DNA of 64,000 nt from Nitrosospira multiformis (GTDB taxonomy: Bacteria > Pseudomonadota > Gammaproteobacteria > Burkholderiales > Nitrosomonadaceae): the NCBI RefSeq assembly GCF_900110185.1, contig NZ_FOCT01000012.1:1-64000 (forward strand). The letters run 5' to 3'. The translations under genes and the position numbers were made by a program. Below the pieces are notes generated by a model. That model saw only the letters and a program-made list of their open reading frames with translations. It searched no databases and was not told where the DNA came from. Below are positions 1-9,505 of this stretch, in pieces (positions within the stretch are counted from its first letter, which is position 1; each line of letters starts with the position of its first letter).

Positions 1-82
1 GGTGATCACCTACCAGCGCAATTCCTTCGGCAATTCGACAGGCGATGCCGTCCAGCCATCCGAAATCAATCAACACAGATAA
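1..82 (+). CDS. coxB: Cytochrome c oxidase subunit II, C-terminal end (partial)
   Basis: Only the last 26 codons are present, read in frame from base 2 to a TAA at 80-82. The residues end in a stretch of the form [15 protein letters not shown] followed by VQPSEI, which matches the usual C-terminal end of the CuA-bearing subunit II of proteobacterial aa3 oxidases. ctaD follows 19 bases later with its own ribosome binding site, the normal gene order. The CuA site itself lies outside the window, so identification rests on the tail motif and position. Confidence 0.8.
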   Translation, partial: VITYQRNSFGNSTGDAVQPSEINQHR

Positions 83-101
83 TAGCCTCAAGGAGGAAAC
101 C

Positions 102-1682
102 ATGGCAGCAGTACACGATCACGACATTGCACATGCCCACGATCATCATCCCACCGGCTTGATGCGTTGGCTGACCAGCACGAACCATAAGGACATCGGC
201 ACGATGTATCTGTGGTTCAGCTTCATCATGTTCCTGACAGGGGGCGTGATGGCGCTGACTATCCGGGCGGAGCTATTCCAGCCAGGAATACAGATCGTCA
301 ATCCCGAATTTTTCAACCAGCTCACCACCCTGCACGGGTTGGTGATGATTTTCGGGGCCATCATGCCGGCCTTCGTCGGTTTTGCCAACTGGCAGGTACC
401 GATGATGATCGGTGCTCCCGACATGGCCTTTGCGCGAATGAATAACTGGAGCTTCTGGCTGCTGCCGCCTGCGGCGCTGCTGCTATTGGGTTCCTTCTTT
501 GCGCCGGGTGGAGCGCCTGCCGGCGGCTGGACAATCTATCCGCCGTTGTCGGTGCAGATGGGCATGGGGATGGACATGACGATCTTTGCGATTCACATCA
601 TGGGCGCTTCTTCCATCATGGGATCAATCAATATCATCACCACCATTCTCAACATGCGCGCGCCTGGCATGACCCTGATGAAGATGCCGCTGTTCGTATG
701 GACCTGGTTGATCACTGCGTATCTGCTGGTGCTGGTCATGCCGGTGCTTGCTGGGGCGGTGACCATGCTGCTGACCGACCGCAATTTCGGTACCAATTTC
801 TTCAATGCGGCGGGCGGCGGTGATCCCGTGATGTTCCAGCATATCTTCTGGTTCTTCGGGCACCCGGAAGTCTACATCATGATTCTACCGGCGTTTGGTA
901 TCGTCTCGGAAATCATCCCGACTTTCGCGCGCAAGCCGCTGTTCGGGTATTCCTCGATGGTATATGCAACTGCCTCCATTGCAATTCTCTCCTGTATCGT
1001 GTGGGCGCACCACATGTTCACCGCAGGCATGCCGGTAACCGGGCAACTGTTCTTCATGTATGCAACCATGCTGATCGCGGTTCCGACGGGTGTGAAAGTG
1101 TTCAACTGGACCGCTACCATGTGGCGTGGCTCCATGACTTTCGAGACGCCCATGCTGTTTGCCATCGGCTTCATCTTCCTGTTTACCCTTGGCGGTTTCA
1201 GCGGCGTGGTGTGTGCCATTGTCCCGATCGATATCCAGGTGCAGGATACCTACTACGTTATTGCCCACTTCCATTATGTGCTGGTGTCCGGTGCGCTGTT
1301 CGCGATATTTGGCGGTGCCTACTACTGGCTGCCGAAGTGGACGGGCCACATGTATGACGAGACCTTGGGCAAATGGCATTTCTGGCTGTCCATGTTCTTC
1401 TTCAATCTCACCTTCTTCGTGCAGCACTTCCTGGGATTGGCCGGCATGCCCCGCCGTATTCCCGACTATGCGCTGCAATTTGCGGACTTCAATATGATTT
1501 CCAGCATTGGTGCCTTTGGGTTTGGTTTGAGCCAGTTGCTGTTCCTGTACGTGGTGCTGAAATGCATTCGGGGTGGCGCGAAAGCTTCCGCAGAAGTGTG
1601 GGAAGGCGGAAAAACTCTGGAATGGACGCTGCCATCACCGGCTCCCTACCATAGCTTCGAAACCCCCCCTGTTATTCGTTAA
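102..1682 (+). CDS. ctaD: Cytochrome c oxidase subunit I (aa3 type)
   Basis: Catalytic heme-copper subunit that reduces O2 to water and pumps protons in the inner membrane. The ATG at 102 is chosen because AGGAGG lies 5-10 bases upstream; an in-frame ATG at 45 would overlap the coxB end. The 526-residue length is normal for the family. Visible ligands are His78 (low-spin heme), the HPEVY motif at 254-258 with the crosslinking His/Tyr, the CuB pair His303-His304, and His389/His391 in HFHY. The N-terminus is unusually His-rich (HDHD...HAHDHH). It is the second gene of the cox operon and is followed by a tiny membrane ORF and ctaG. Confidence 0.97.
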   Translation: MAAVHDHDIAHAHDHHPTGLMRWLTSTNHKDIGTMYLWFSFIMFLTGGVMALTIRAELFQPGIQIVNPEFFNQLTTLHGLVMIFGAIMPAFVGFANWQVPMMIGAPDMAFARMNNWSFWLLPPAALLLLGSFFAPGGAPAGGWTIYPPLSVQMGMGMDMTIFAIHIMGASSIMGSINIITTILNMRAPGMTLMKMPLFVWTWLITAYLLVLVMPVLAGAVTMLLTDRNFGTNFFNAAGGGDPVMFQHIFWFFGHPEVYIMILPAFGIVSEIIPTFARKPLFGYSSMVYATASIAILSCIVWAHHMFTAGMPVTGQLFFMYATMLIAVPTGVKVFNWTATMWRGSMTFETPMLFAIGFIFLFTLGGFSGVVCAIVPIDIQVQDTYYVIAHFHYVLVSGALFAIFGGAYYWLPKWTGHMYDETLGKWHFWLSMFFFNLTFFVQHFLGLAGMPRRIPDYALQFADFNMISSIGAFGFGLSQLLFLYVVLKCIRGGAKASAEVWEGGKTLEWTLPSPAPYHSFETPPVIR

Positions 1683-1697
1683 GAATTGGGGAATAAT

Positions 1698-1802
1698 ATG
1701 AAGGACGATGCAGAAAGAAGGCGTGGTGCAATCAGAACAGCCCTCTTTCTGCTCGCGACTGTAATAGCACTCTTTGTTGCGGTTATTGTAAAAAACTGGT
1801 GA
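1698..1802 (+). CDS. Small membrane protein of the cox operon (34 aa)
   Basis: A 34-codon ORF begins with ATG 1698, preceded by a GGGGA-like ribosome binding site. It has a charged N-terminus (MKDDAERRRG) followed by one hydrophobic helix at about residues 12-30. Its stop overlaps the ctaG start as TGATG, indicating translational coupling. Betaproteobacterial cox operons often carry a similar single-span 'cytochrome oxidase small assembly protein' at this position, so that role is inferred from place and topology. It is too short for a firm homology call. Confidence 0.7.
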   Translation: MKDDAERRRGAIRTALFLLATVIALFVAVIVKNW

Positions 1803-2359
1803 TGAACGTAACTGAAGCGAATTCCGTCGTACTCAGGAAGCTGCTGATCTTTACTGTAATCATGTTTGGCTTCGGCTTCGCTCTTGTTCCGTTTTATGAA
1901 AAGATCTGCGAAGTTACAGGCCTCAACAATCTGTTACAGGCGGATACGCTGGCAGAAAACACCCAGGTTGATACGGCCCGATGGGTAACGGTGGAACTGG
2001 ATGCCAACACACGGGGGCTGCCTTGGCAGTTCAAGCCTCTGCAGTCCAGTGTGCGTGTGCACCCGGGCGAGTTGACACAAGTGGTCTATGAGGTGAGAAA
2101 TAACTCCGACCGGGAGATCAACGGTCAGGCAATACCGAGTTACAGTCCTCAGTTACTGGGAAAACACTTGAAAAAACTCGAGTGTTTCTGTTTCAGCAAG
2201 CAGGTATTGAAACCGAGAGAGGTACGGCAAATGCCGGTTCAGTTCCTGATCGAACCAGGTCTGCCAACCGATATCAATACGGTTACCATCTCGTACACCT
2301 TTTTTGAGTTGGGTAACGATAATACTGCCAGCTTGGATATCAACGCGGACCAGATTTGA
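1802..2359 (+). CDS. ctaG: Cytochrome c oxidase assembly protein CtaG/Cox11
   Basis: Membrane-anchored copper chaperone that delivers Cu to the CuB site of subunit I. It has one N-terminal transmembrane helix (about residues 12-31) and a periplasmic Ig-like domain carrying the diagnostic Cys pair in ECFCFSKQ (Cys128 and Cys130), plus Cys36 just after the membrane span. The 185 aa length is normal. The ATG at 1802 overlaps the previous stop (TGATG); the GTG one codon earlier is a possible alternative. It sits in its usual place between subunits I and III. Confidence 0.95.
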   Translation: MNVTEANSVVLRKLLIFTVIMFGFGFALVPFYEKICEVTGLNNLLQADTLAENTQVDTARWVTVELDANTRGLPWQFKPLQSSVRVHPGELTQVVYEVRNNSDREINGQAIPSYSPQLLGKHLKKLECFCFSKQVLKPREVRQMPVQFLIEPGLPTDINTVTISYTFFELGNDNTASLDINADQI

Positions 2360-2562
2360 AAGAAGATAACAAGCAACAGCCCAGAGGCAAGTTTTTACAG
2401 ATTGCAAAAGCGGTCTTCTGGGCATTTTTTGGAGTGCGCAAACAGAGTGACCTCGACAGCGATGCGAGTTCATTGACGCCGGCGCAGGTAATCATTGGCG
2501 GCCTCATCGGTGCCGCCCTGTTCGTCATGACCTTGGTATTAGTGGTTAAAATAGTTACTTAG
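2356..2562 (+). CDS. DUF2970 family small membrane protein
   Basis: A 68-residue protein with a basic N-terminus (residues 1-30, including a FWAFFGVRKQ segment) and one C-terminal transmembrane helix at about 45-66. This matches the DUF2970 family that commonly sits between ctaG and subunit III in betaproteobacteria. The start is a TTG overlapping the ctaG stop by four bases (TTGA). The function is unknown; position suggests an oxidase assembly or stability role. Confidence 0.8.
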   Translation: MKEDNKQQPRGKFLQIAKAVFWAFFGVRKQSDLDSDASSLTPAQVIIGGLIGAALFVMTLVLVVKIVT

Positions 2563-2592
2563 AATCAATTTCAAATACGCAGGAGAAAGAGC

Positions 2593-3447
2593 ATGAGCCA
2601 ACAAGGAGGAGGTCACTACTACGTTCCAGCGCCGTCGGCCTGGCCCATCACAGGGTCAATAGCGCTGTTATTCATGGGGTTCGGTGCCGCATTTTCGGTC
2701 AACAGGATACCAGTGGGTTATGGATTGCTTGCCACGGGTTTTGCCATACTGGTGTACATGCTTTTCGGCTGGTTTAGCACTGTGGCTCGCGAAAGCGAGA
2801 GCGGCAAATTCAACAAGCAGGTCGATAAATCTTTCCGCTGGGGGATGAGCTGGTTCATCTTTACGGAAGTCATGTTTTTCGGGGCTTTTTTTGGCGCCCT
2901 GTACTACATGCGCATGCATTCCATACCGGATCTTGCCGACCTGGATAACAAAATACTGTGGCCGGACTTCACCGCAGACTGGCCCACCGCCGGTCCCGGC
3001 ATCACCGAGAAGTTCATGCCCATGGGTCCCTGGGGTCTTCCAGCTTTCAATACCCTGCTGCTGCTGACCTCTGGTGTAACCGTCACTTGGGCGCACTGGG
3101 CGTTGAAGCTGAACAAGCGTGGGCAGCTCAAACTGGGCCTGTTCCTTACATTTGCCCTTGGATTTCTCTTCGTGGGGTTGCAGGCGTATGAGTACGCGCA
3201 CGCCTACTCCGAGATGAATCTCAAGTTAACTACCGGAGCCTACGGCGCCTCGTTCTTTATGTTGACCGGCTTTCACGGCTTTCACGTGACGGTCGGCTCC
3301 ATTATGCTGTTCGTCATCTGGTGCCGCGTGCTGAAGGGTCACTTTTCACCCGAGAATCACTTCGGTTTTGAAGGGGTGGCATGGTATTGGCACTTCGTGG
3401 ACGTGGTCTGGTTGGGCCTGTTCATATTTGTTTACTGGCTGATATAA
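2593..3447 (+). CDS. coxC: Cytochrome c oxidase subunit III
   Basis: Integral membrane subunit III of the aa3 oxidase; it stabilises the catalytic core and has no redox centre. The 284 residues form about seven hydrophobic helices. Family motifs include FFGAFFGALYY, the segment ending TGFHGFHVTVG, and the C-terminal WYWHFVDVVW. ATG 2593 follows AGGAGAAAGA with good spacing. It is the last of the structural oxidase genes on this strand before a small opposite-strand gene. Confidence 0.96.
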   Translation: MSQQGGGHYYVPAPSAWPITGSIALLFMGFGAAFSVNRIPVGYGLLATGFAILVYMLFGWFSTVARESESGKFNKQVDKSFRWGMSWFIFTEVMFFGAFFGALYYMRMHSIPDLADLDNKILWPDFTADWPTAGPGITEKFMPMGPWGLPAFNTLLLLTSGVTVTWAHWALKLNKRGQLKLGLFLTFALGFLFVGLQAYEYAHAYSEMNLKLTTGAYGASFFMLTGFHGFHVTVGSIMLFVIWCRVLKGHFSPENHFGFEGVAWYWHFVDVVWLGLFIFVYWLI

Positions 3448-3486
3448 GAAGGGCAGCCAGGTAACCAGGATGGGGAGCCTCTTCGC

Positions 3487-3675
3487 TCAAAGTGGAATAA
3501 AGCCGAAGTAGGTTCCCACCATCAGAAGGGTGAACAGAAAAAGCGACAATCCAATACGCAAGGTCAGGGACTTGACAACACGTGTGTCATGTCCCTTGTC
3601 CTTGACCAGATAGTAGAGCGCGGATCCCAGGCTGGCAAATATGAGAAACAGAAGCAGTACGATAACGATTTTCAA
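3487..3675 (-). CDS. DUF2909-type twin transmembrane protein
   Basis: A 62-residue protein with two hydrophobic helices (about 2-22 and 40-60) joined by a charged loop (KDKGHDTR), as in the DUF2909 twin-transmembrane family common beside subunit III in beta- and gammaproteobacteria. It starts with TTG; no ATG is available in frame. It is transcribed against the surrounding oxidase genes. The function is unknown. Confidence 0.75.
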   Translation of the reverse strand: MKIVIVLLLFLIFASLGSALYYLVKDKGHDTRVVKSLTLRIGLSLFLFTLLMVGTYFGFIPL

Positions 3676-3738
3676 GGCTTGATCCCAGAATTATTAGGTC
3701 TTCAGGAAGAAGTTTAGCCGAGTTTCGCATCCTATCCA

Positions 3739-4452
3739 ATGACTATTTCAGGCTGGCGTTTTACGCCACGATTATGGTCAACAGTAGCTGCAATAGCTGT
3801 GATAACGGTTATGGTGCAACTTGGCAACTGGCAGCTCTCGCGAGCGCAGGAAAAGGAGTCCCGCCAGGAGCGGCTCGACCGTCTTTCACAGGAGCCGGCA
3901 ATTACGCTCCCTGATCACCCGGTAGAACTTGAAGATTTTCAATATCGTCAGGTTGAAGCTCGGGGCGAATATGTACCGGAACACACGATCTATCTTGATA
4001 ACAAGATATACAAGGGGATCGCAGGCTACCAGATTGTAACTCCATTGAGAATCGGTAACAGTGAGATGCACGTTCTGGTAAACCGGGGATGGATAGCGGC
4101 AACCCGTGATCGGAGTAAATTGCCACAAGTGACTACGCCACGTGGCCAACTCGTCATCTCCGGGGTTGCGACGACAGCCACGCAAAAAACCCTGGAATTA
4201 TCCCCGGAGCAGGTATCCGGTCAGGTATGGGAAAACTTGGACCTCGAACGTTATCGAAGCAGCACTGGCCTGAAGCTACAGCCGGTGATGATCCTGCAGA
4301 AAGATCAAGCGAATGATGGTTTCGTGCGGGAATGGCCTCGACCTGATTCCGGCTCGGGCAAGAATATCGGGTATGCCTTCCAATGGTTTGCGATGGCTCT
4401 CGCCATATTGATTATTTATCTGGTGCTAAATGTCAAACGAGAGCGTTACTAG
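3739..4452 (+). CDS. SURF1 family cytochrome oxidase assembly protein
   Basis: Inner membrane factor helping heme a/a3 insertion into subunit I. The 237 residues show the SURF1 layout: an N-terminal helix (about 11-30) running into the GNWQLSRAQEK signature, a periplasmic domain with VNRGWI, and a C-terminal helix preceded by YAFQWFAMA. The 3' end overlaps the next gene by 23 bases. It lies between coxC and a SCO-like gene, as in many betaproteobacteria. Confidence 0.93.
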   Translation: MTISGWRFTPRLWSTVAAIAVITVMVQLGNWQLSRAQEKESRQERLDRLSQEPAITLPDHPVELEDFQYRQVEARGEYVPEHTIYLDNKIYKGIAGYQIVTPLRIGNSEMHVLVNRGWIAATRDRSKLPQVTTPRGQLVISGVATTATQKTLELSPEQVSGQVWENLDLERYRSSTGLKLQPVMILQKDQANDGFVREWPRPDSGSGKNIGYAFQWFAMALAILIIYLVLNVKRERY

Positions 4453-5035
4453 AAAGAATAGACGGACGCTGATACTGTTGGCGCTGGTATTGAGCGCGCC
4501 CTTTATAGCTTCCTATACACTGTATTTCTGGAATGTGCGGCCTCAGTCCATAAATTACGGGGATCTGATCGAGGTCAGGCAATTGAAAGGGACGGGGCTG
4601 AACGACGCGGACCAGACAATTTTTCGCATGCGCGACCTTCGCGGCAAGTGGGTGCTGATGTCGATCGACTCGGGTGCGTGTGCCGAGCAATGCCAGAAGA
4701 AGCTCTATTACATGCGTCAAGTGCGTACCTATCAAAACGCCGAAATGGATCGCATCGAGCGGTTGTGGCTGATCGATGACGAGCAAAAGCCTTCCCCAGA
4801 AGTACTGAGGGACTACGAGGGAATGCATGTCATCCGGGCGAAAAACAGTGAGTTGCTCAAGGAGGTCCCGGCCGCCGGTTCACAGCATGATCATATTTAT
4901 CTGATAGACCCCATCGGAAATCTGATGATGCGGTTTCCAAAGGATCCTGACCCTGGAAAGATGGCGAAAGACATCAAGCGGCTGCTCAAGGTATCCCAGT
5001 TGGAACATGCAATGGGTACGGATATGAAACACTGA
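4430..5035 (+). CDS. SCO-like / thioredoxin-fold membrane protein of the cox cluster
   Basis: A 201-residue protein with one N-terminal helix (about 12-33) and a periplasmic thioredoxin-like domain. It has a CxxxC pair (Cys84 and Cys88, in SGACAEQCQ) and a later HDHIYLIDP segment, resembling SCO proteins in outline. It overlaps the SURF1 gene end. Related 'transmembrane' proteins occur between surf1 and ctaA/ctaB in betaproteobacteria. A role in copper or thiol handling during oxidase assembly is an inference. Confidence 0.75.
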   Translation: MSNESVTRKNRRTLILLALVLSAPFIASYTLYFWNVRPQSINYGDLIEVRQLKGTGLNDADQTIFRMRDLRGKWVLMSIDSGACAEQCQKKLYYMRQVRTYQNAEMDRIERLWLIDDEQKPSPEVLRDYEGMHVIRAKNSELLKEVPAAGSQHDHIYLIDPIGNLMMRFPKDPDPGKMAKDIKRLLKVSQLEHAMGTDMKH

Positions 5036-5158
5036 AAGATACGGCAACTGGATGGGTGTGAGCAGGGGAACTACTCTTGCACATAGACCAGTCGTGATTC
5101 ACATTGATTTGTCGAAACGGCGGGCGCCGAACCCGCGATAATTAGGAGACGAAACGTT

Positions 5159-6055
5159 ATGGCTACAACGAGTATTGCTTGGCAGCAAACTGCTTCGCGT
5201 GTGCAGCAGTTTTACCGGTTAACCAAGCCGCGAGTTGTATCGCTTATTGTTTTTACGGCCGTTATAGGCATGTTTCTGTCCGTTCCGGGCGTTGTACCCC
5301 TGGATACGCTCATCTTTGCCACGGTGGGGATAGCGTTCGTTGCGGGGGCTGCCGCAGCCGTCAACTGCCTTGTCGAGCAGAAAATCGATGCTGTCATGGC
5401 CCGCACGCGTGGCCGCCCGCTGCCTCGCGGTACCGTTACCTCGCCTGAAACCTTTGTGTTCCTGGCCCTTGTTGGCGGCGCGGGTCTATTGATACTGCAT
5501 CAACTGGTCAATCCGCTGACCATGTGGCTCACGCTTGGAACCTTTGTCGGCTATGCGATTATCTACACTGTGATCTTAAAGCCGATGACCCCGCAAAATA
5601 TCGTCATCGGCGGCGCTTCCGGCGCAATGCCGCCAGTTCTGGGCTGGGCTGCGGTAACGGGCGAAGTATCGGCTGACGCCCTGCTTTTATTTCTGATTAT
5701 TTTCGCATGGACGCCGCCCCATTTCTGGGCGCTTGCACTCTATCGCAAACTGGAATATGCGAAGGTTGGCATGCCGATGCTGCCGGTAACTCATGGCGAC
5801 AAATTTACGCGCCTGCATGTTCTGCTGTACACACTGATACTCATCGCGGTGACATTGATGCCCTATGCGACTCAGATGAGCGGGCTTATTTATCTGGCCG
5901 GCGCGATAGTGCTGGATGTGATATTTTTATACTATGCAGTAAAAATCTACCTCAGCTACAGTGATCAACTGGCCCGAAGCGCGTTTCGCTACTCAATCGT
6001 TTATCTGGCAGCGTTGTTCGGGGTACTCCTGGTAGACCATTACATACGTTTTTAA
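5159..6055 (+). CDS. ctaB: Protoheme IX farnesyltransferase (heme O synthase)
   Basis: UbiA-family prenyltransferase that adds a farnesyl group to heme b to give heme O, the precursor of heme A. The 298 residues contain about nine helices. The first aspartate-rich region contains [21 protein letters not shown], and the conserved segment [14 protein letters not shown] follows later. ATG 5159 follows AGGAGAC. The gap before it (5036-5158) holds no convincing gene; heme A synthase (ctaA), often found there, is absent. Confidence 0.96.
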   Translation: MATTSIAWQQTASRVQQFYRLTKPRVVSLIVFTAVIGMFLSVPGVVPLDTLIFATVGIAFVAGAAAAVNCLVEQKIDAVMARTRGRPLPRGTVTSPETFVFLALVGGAGLLILHQLVNPLTMWLTLGTFVGYAIIYTVILKPMTPQNIVIGGASGAMPPVLGWAAVTGEVSADALLLFLIIFAWTPPHFWALALYRKLEYAKVGMPMLPVTHGDKFTRLHVLLYTLILIAVTLMPYATQMSGLIYLAGAIVLDVIFLYYAVKIYLSYSDQLARSAFRYSIVYLAALFGVLLVDHYIRF

Positions 6056-6064
6056 GGGACGTGC

Positions 6065-6682
6065 GTGAGGCATCGACCGCATTATTACAAACTTGTAGTA
6101 TGGTTGGCAGCGGCGCTACTGACGGCGCCGCTCCTTTCAGCATGTAGCAAGTCGGAAAAGCCGGCGTTTCTTTCGACGGACATTACCGGCGCGGATTTCG
6201 GCAAAGACTTCAATCTCACTGATCACAACGGGAAGATACGAACCCTTGCCGACTTCAAGGGGCAGGTGGTCACGGTATTTTTCGGCTACACTCACTGTCC
6301 TGATGCCTGCCCTGCGACGATGGGAAATCTTGCGGCGGCGATGGATATGTTGGGCGGCGATGCATCGCGTGTGCAAGTGCTGTTTATTACCGTCGATCCC
6401 GAGCGCGACCGACCTGAAGTCCTGAAAGCATATCTGTCTGCCTTCAACCCCAGTTTCCTCGGCCTGTATGGCGACGAACGCGCGATAAAAAAGACCACGA
6501 AAGAATTTAATGTCGTTTACCAGAAACAACAAGGCGGCGCCCACCAGCATGACAGCGTGGACCACTCCACTGGAACCTACATCTACGATACAAAGGGGAA
6601 GTTGCGACTATACGTCAGTAATGATAAAGGCGCAGACGTCTTCGCCCACGACATCTCCCAGCTCTTGAAAACTTCGGGTTAG
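6065..6682 (+). CDS. SCO1/SenC family copper chaperone lipoprotein
   Basis: Periplasmic thioredoxin-fold protein that metallates the CuA site of subunit II. It is 205 residues with a lipoprotein signal (lipobox ending at Cys27 in LLSAC), copper ligands Cys78 and Cys82 (HCPDACP) and the distal His167 (DHSTG). The start is GTG 6065, nine bases after the ctaB stop, so it is probably co-transcribed. A short hairpin (TTAGCA/TGCTAA, 6679-6699) covers its stop codon and may be a weak terminator. Confidence 0.94.
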   Translation: MRHRPHYYKLVVWLAAALLTAPLLSACSKSEKPAFLSTDITGADFGKDFNLTDHNGKIRTLADFKGQVVTVFFGYTHCPDACPATMGNLAAAMDMLGGDASRVQVLFITVDPERDRPEVLKAYLSAFNPSFLGLYGDERAIKKTTKEFNVVYQKQQGGAHQHDSVDHSTGTYIYDTKGKLRLYVSNDKGADVFAHDISQLLKTSG

Positions 6683-6767
6683 CATAGGCGTTTTGCTAAT
6701 CTTGAATTGAACAGTTGAACAAATACGGCAACATTCCCGTTGCCGATTCGCAGCTGGACACGCGTGT

Positions 6768-8204
6768 CTATGGAAACAGCTTTCCGGGATTCAAGATATT
6801 GTTGGGATCAAACACGCGTTTGATCTCCTTCATGAGTTCCATGGTGACCGGATCAATCTCTTTTCCGATATACGCTCTTTTCTCACTCCCGACGCCGTGT
6901 TCTCCTGACAAGGTGCCGTTGAGTTCGATTACAAGGTCGAATATCTCGTTCAGGCACATTTCCGCCCGCTGCATCTCGTCCGCGGATTCCGGATTCACCA
7001 GCAGGTTGACATGAATATTGCCGTTTCCGGCATGACCAAAATTGACGTTGGAAAGGCGATGCTTCGCGCTCAACCTGGTGAGTCCCAGCAGAAACTCTGG
7101 CAGAGTCGAAACCGGCACGACTACGTCCTCATTGATTTTTTTTGGCGCAATATCTCTCAATAACGGCGATAATGTTTTTCTGGCTCGCCACAGCGTTGCA
7201 GCATCTGTCGTCGGCGTGGCCTGAATCAATCCGTTGCCTCCGCAAGCCTTGAGAACAGCGTCACGTGATTCTGCGACTGAGTGCTCGGTACCATCCACTT
7301 CGATCATCAGCATGGCATGCGCATCGGCAGGAAGCATACCGGGAAACCGGCTCCTTATCAGGTTCAGTGATCCGGCATCGAGAAACTCCAGCGCACTCGG
7401 AGTCTGCGGAAGCGTCATGACCCGGACAATAGCATCTGTGCAGCCGGCGAGGTCGCCATAATAGGCTGTCACGCCTCCCAACGCCTGGGGAAGCGGAGTG
7501 AGCTTGAGGGTGGCTTCGGTAATAACTGCCAGTGTACCTTCGGAGCCAATCAGAAGCCGGGTTAGGTCGTACCCCACGACGCCCTTGGTCGTATAGCAGC
7601 CCGTTCGGATCACTTCGCCCTTGCCGGTAACTGCCTTCACTCCCAGCACATGATCGCGGGTGGTTCCGTATTTTACCGCACGCGGTCCGCCAGCCGAGGT
7701 GGCAAGGTTTCCTCCTATACTCGAAAAAGCCGCACTGGAGGGGTCCGGGGGCCAGAAGAAACCATGCGTTCTTGCAATATCCTGCACTGTCTGGTTTATG
7801 ACCCCCGGCTCAGCAACGAGTACGCGATTGGCAGGATCAACCTTGGTGACGCCCACCATCCGTTCCAGTGATAACGCAATTCCACCGGATTCCGGAAGGC
7901 TGCCACCCGAGGTGCCGGTGCCTCGCCCCCGAGGTACAAGCGGAATCCTCGTCTCGTTACAGAATTTCACTGCCGCCTGAACTTCCAAGGCAGACAACGG
8001 AAATACTACGGCATCGGGCGGAAAAACCTTCCGGGTATTATCGTATGCATACGCATAACAATCCACCGGATCGGTATAGACCCGATCTGGTGGAAACAGC
8101 TTGCCAAGCTGCGCAATATGTGTGGCAGAAAGCGTCAAGGATGTGTGAAAAGACAGATCATTCCGCGGTGCGGAACTGGAAAATCGGCTCGTCTTCTTCA
8201 GCAA
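6768..8204 (-). CDS. FAD-linked oxidase, GlcD / D-lactate dehydrogenase family
   Basis: A 478-residue flavoprotein. The N-terminal FAD-binding domain (FAD_binding_4) carries PRGRGTGTSGG at about residues 92-102. The C-terminal FAD-oxidase domain ends with the family signature SGEHGVGSEKR near residue 440. It probably oxidises a 2-hydroxy acid such as glycolate or D-lactate; the substrate cannot be read from sequence, and glcE/glcF partners are not adjacent. The start is uncertain: the listed TTG lies 10 bases after the stop of the upstream lipoprotein gene, suggesting one transcript. Confidence 0.88.
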   Translation of the reverse strand: MLKKTSRFSSSAPRNDLSFHTSLTLSATHIAQLGKLFPPDRVYTDPVDCYAYAYDNTRKVFPPDAVVFPLSALEVQAAVKFCNETRIPLVPRGRGTGTSGGSLPESGGIALSLERMVGVTKVDPANRVLVAEPGVINQTVQDIARTHGFFWPPDPSSAAFSSIGGNLATSAGGPRAVKYGTTRDHVLGVKAVTGKGEVIRTGCYTTKGVVGYDLTRLLIGSEGTLAVITEATLKLTPLPQALGGVTAYYGDLAGCTDAIVRVMTLPQTPSALEFLDAGSLNLIRSRFPGMLPADAHAMLMIEVDGTEHSVAESRDAVLKACGGNGLIQATPTTDAATLWRARKTLSPLLRDIAPKKINEDVVVPVSTLPEFLLGLTRLSAKHRLSNVNFGHAGNGNIHVNLLVNPESADEMQRAEMCLNEIFDLVIELNGTLSGEHGVGSEKRAYIGKEIDPVTMELMKEIKRVFDPNNILNPGKLFP

Positions 8205-8214
8205 GGCCGGAAGT

Positions 8215-8802
8215 TTACTCCATGTACTCGAACACCTTCACCACCTTCTTGACACCGTCGACCCGCTTGGCCAGCTCTTCAGCATTCTCCGCTTCCTCTC
8301 CCTTTACCAGTCCAAGCAAATAGACAATACCGTCCTCGGTGACAACCTTGACGTGGTTGGCCTGAAACCGACCCGAGTCCATAAAGTGCCCCTTCACCAG
8401 AGAAGTGATCAGTGTGTCATTGCCGCGGGAGGTAAATGAGCTTGGGCTGCCGACGGTAATTTCATTGGTTACCTCACGCACGTTTTCAACGTTGCTCACG
8501 AGATTGCCAATTTCTTCTTTTATTGTTTCAGAAGGCGCCTCGCCGGTGAGCAGGACGTTCCGGTTGAAACTGGTGATGTTCACGTGAACGTCCGAGCTGA
8601 ATTTCTCACTGATACGCTGACCGCTTCTAAACTCGATACTCTCATCCTCTACAAACATACCACTTGTACGGCGGTCCTGCGACATTGCAACCCCGGTCCC
8701 GACCCCGGCCGCCATCCCCCCGGCGGCTATCAGGCCGCAGGCAGACAAAAACGGAAGCAGGAAAAAAACCAGCAAGAGCGATTTCAAATCAAGATATTGC
8801 AT
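8215..8802 (-). CDS. BON-domain outer membrane lipoprotein (DolP/YraP-like)
   Basis: The product is 195 residues from ATG 8802, which has GGGGA upstream; a TTG four codons earlier is possible. It has a lipoprotein signal (LLPFLSAC) and then two BON domains, roughly residues 45-115 and 120-190. This matches DolP (YraP), which supports outer membrane integrity. In enterobacteria dolP lies in the rsmI-yraN-diaA neighbourhood. Here yraN and rsmI are also adjacent but diaA is missing, which supports the call. Confidence 0.88.
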   Translation of the reverse strand: MQYLDLKSLLLVFFLLPFLSACGLIAAGGMAAGVGTGVAMSQDRRTSGMFVEDESIEFRSGQRISEKFSSDVHVNITSFNRNVLLTGEAPSETIKEEIGNLVSNVENVREVTNEITVGSPSSFTSRGNDTLITSLVKGHFMDSGRFQANHVKVVTEDGIVYLLGLVKGEEAENAEELAKRVDGVKKVVKVFEYME

Positions 8803-9019
8803 CGATTTCCCCAATAAACGATAAACTTACAATAATATGCATCTGCGCTAAAGATATATCGGGCTCCCGGCTGCGGCAAGCGGCGCCTTGAAAGTTCAGG
8901 GTCACGCCACAGGCATCTCGGGAAACCAGTAAAATGATGCCTTTAAAAAAAGAATATTTCAAACGGAATGAGCACCCATGCCAGCGAGGCCATGCATCAG
9001 TCCAAAGCCGCAACCAGTA

Positions 9020-9379
9020 TTACGGATAGTTACCATCAAAAGCATTCCTGATCCATTCGATGTCGCGCCCATCATTGCCGGATAACAACACGGCATCGAA
9101 GCGGCAACAGGGCTCGGTTCTCAGCGAGAGCAGATAATGTCGGGCTGCACGCACCACCTTGCGTTGTTTCGATAAAGTGATACTGGAGCCTGCGCCCCCA
9201 AAATTCCAGTTCGTACGCATCCGCACTTCGACAAACACAAGAGTTTCCCCATCGTGCATGATGAGATCAATTTCACCAAAACGGCACCGGTAGTTTCTTT
9301 GTACCAGCACAAGCTTGTGCCCGGCAAGAAACGCTTCCGCGTACCGCTCGGCCTGGTTCCCCTTCAACCTAAGGTTCAT
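9020..9379 (-). CDS. yraN: YraN family (UPF0102) protein
   Basis: A 119-residue soluble protein of the UPF0102 family with a restriction-endonuclease-like fold. Recognisable motifs are GEIDLI at about 37-42 and FVEVRMR at about 54-60, the positions of the putative nuclease residues. It is divergent from rsmI, its usual neighbour. The function is not established. ATG 9379 is the only good start. Confidence 0.9.
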   Translation of the reverse strand: MNLRLKGNQAERYAEAFLAGHKLVLVQRNYRCRFGEIDLIMHDGETLVFVEVRMRTNWNFGGAGSSITLSKQRKVVRAARHYLLSLRTEPCCRFDAVLLSGNDGRDIEWIRNAFDGNYP

Positions 9380-9505
9380 TTCCCGCTATCCTTGCAAAAC
9401 GCATCAATTCCAACCCCATTTTGCATGGGGAATCAAACGCGATGGATATTTTAAAATCCAGTCATTGGTAACCATCCTCAGAACAGAGCCTGTGGAATCG
9501 CTTGC

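Noticed and set aside
5052..5141. 29-codon frame in the gap before ctaB, considered as a ctaA remnant
   Set aside because: Its residues do not resemble any part of heme A synthase, and it is too short to judge.
8803..9019. Possible gene between the BON lipoprotein and yraN (where diaA sits in enterobacteria)
   Set aside because: The only open frame (8789-9013, minus) overlaps the lipoprotein start and shows no SIS-domain motifs.
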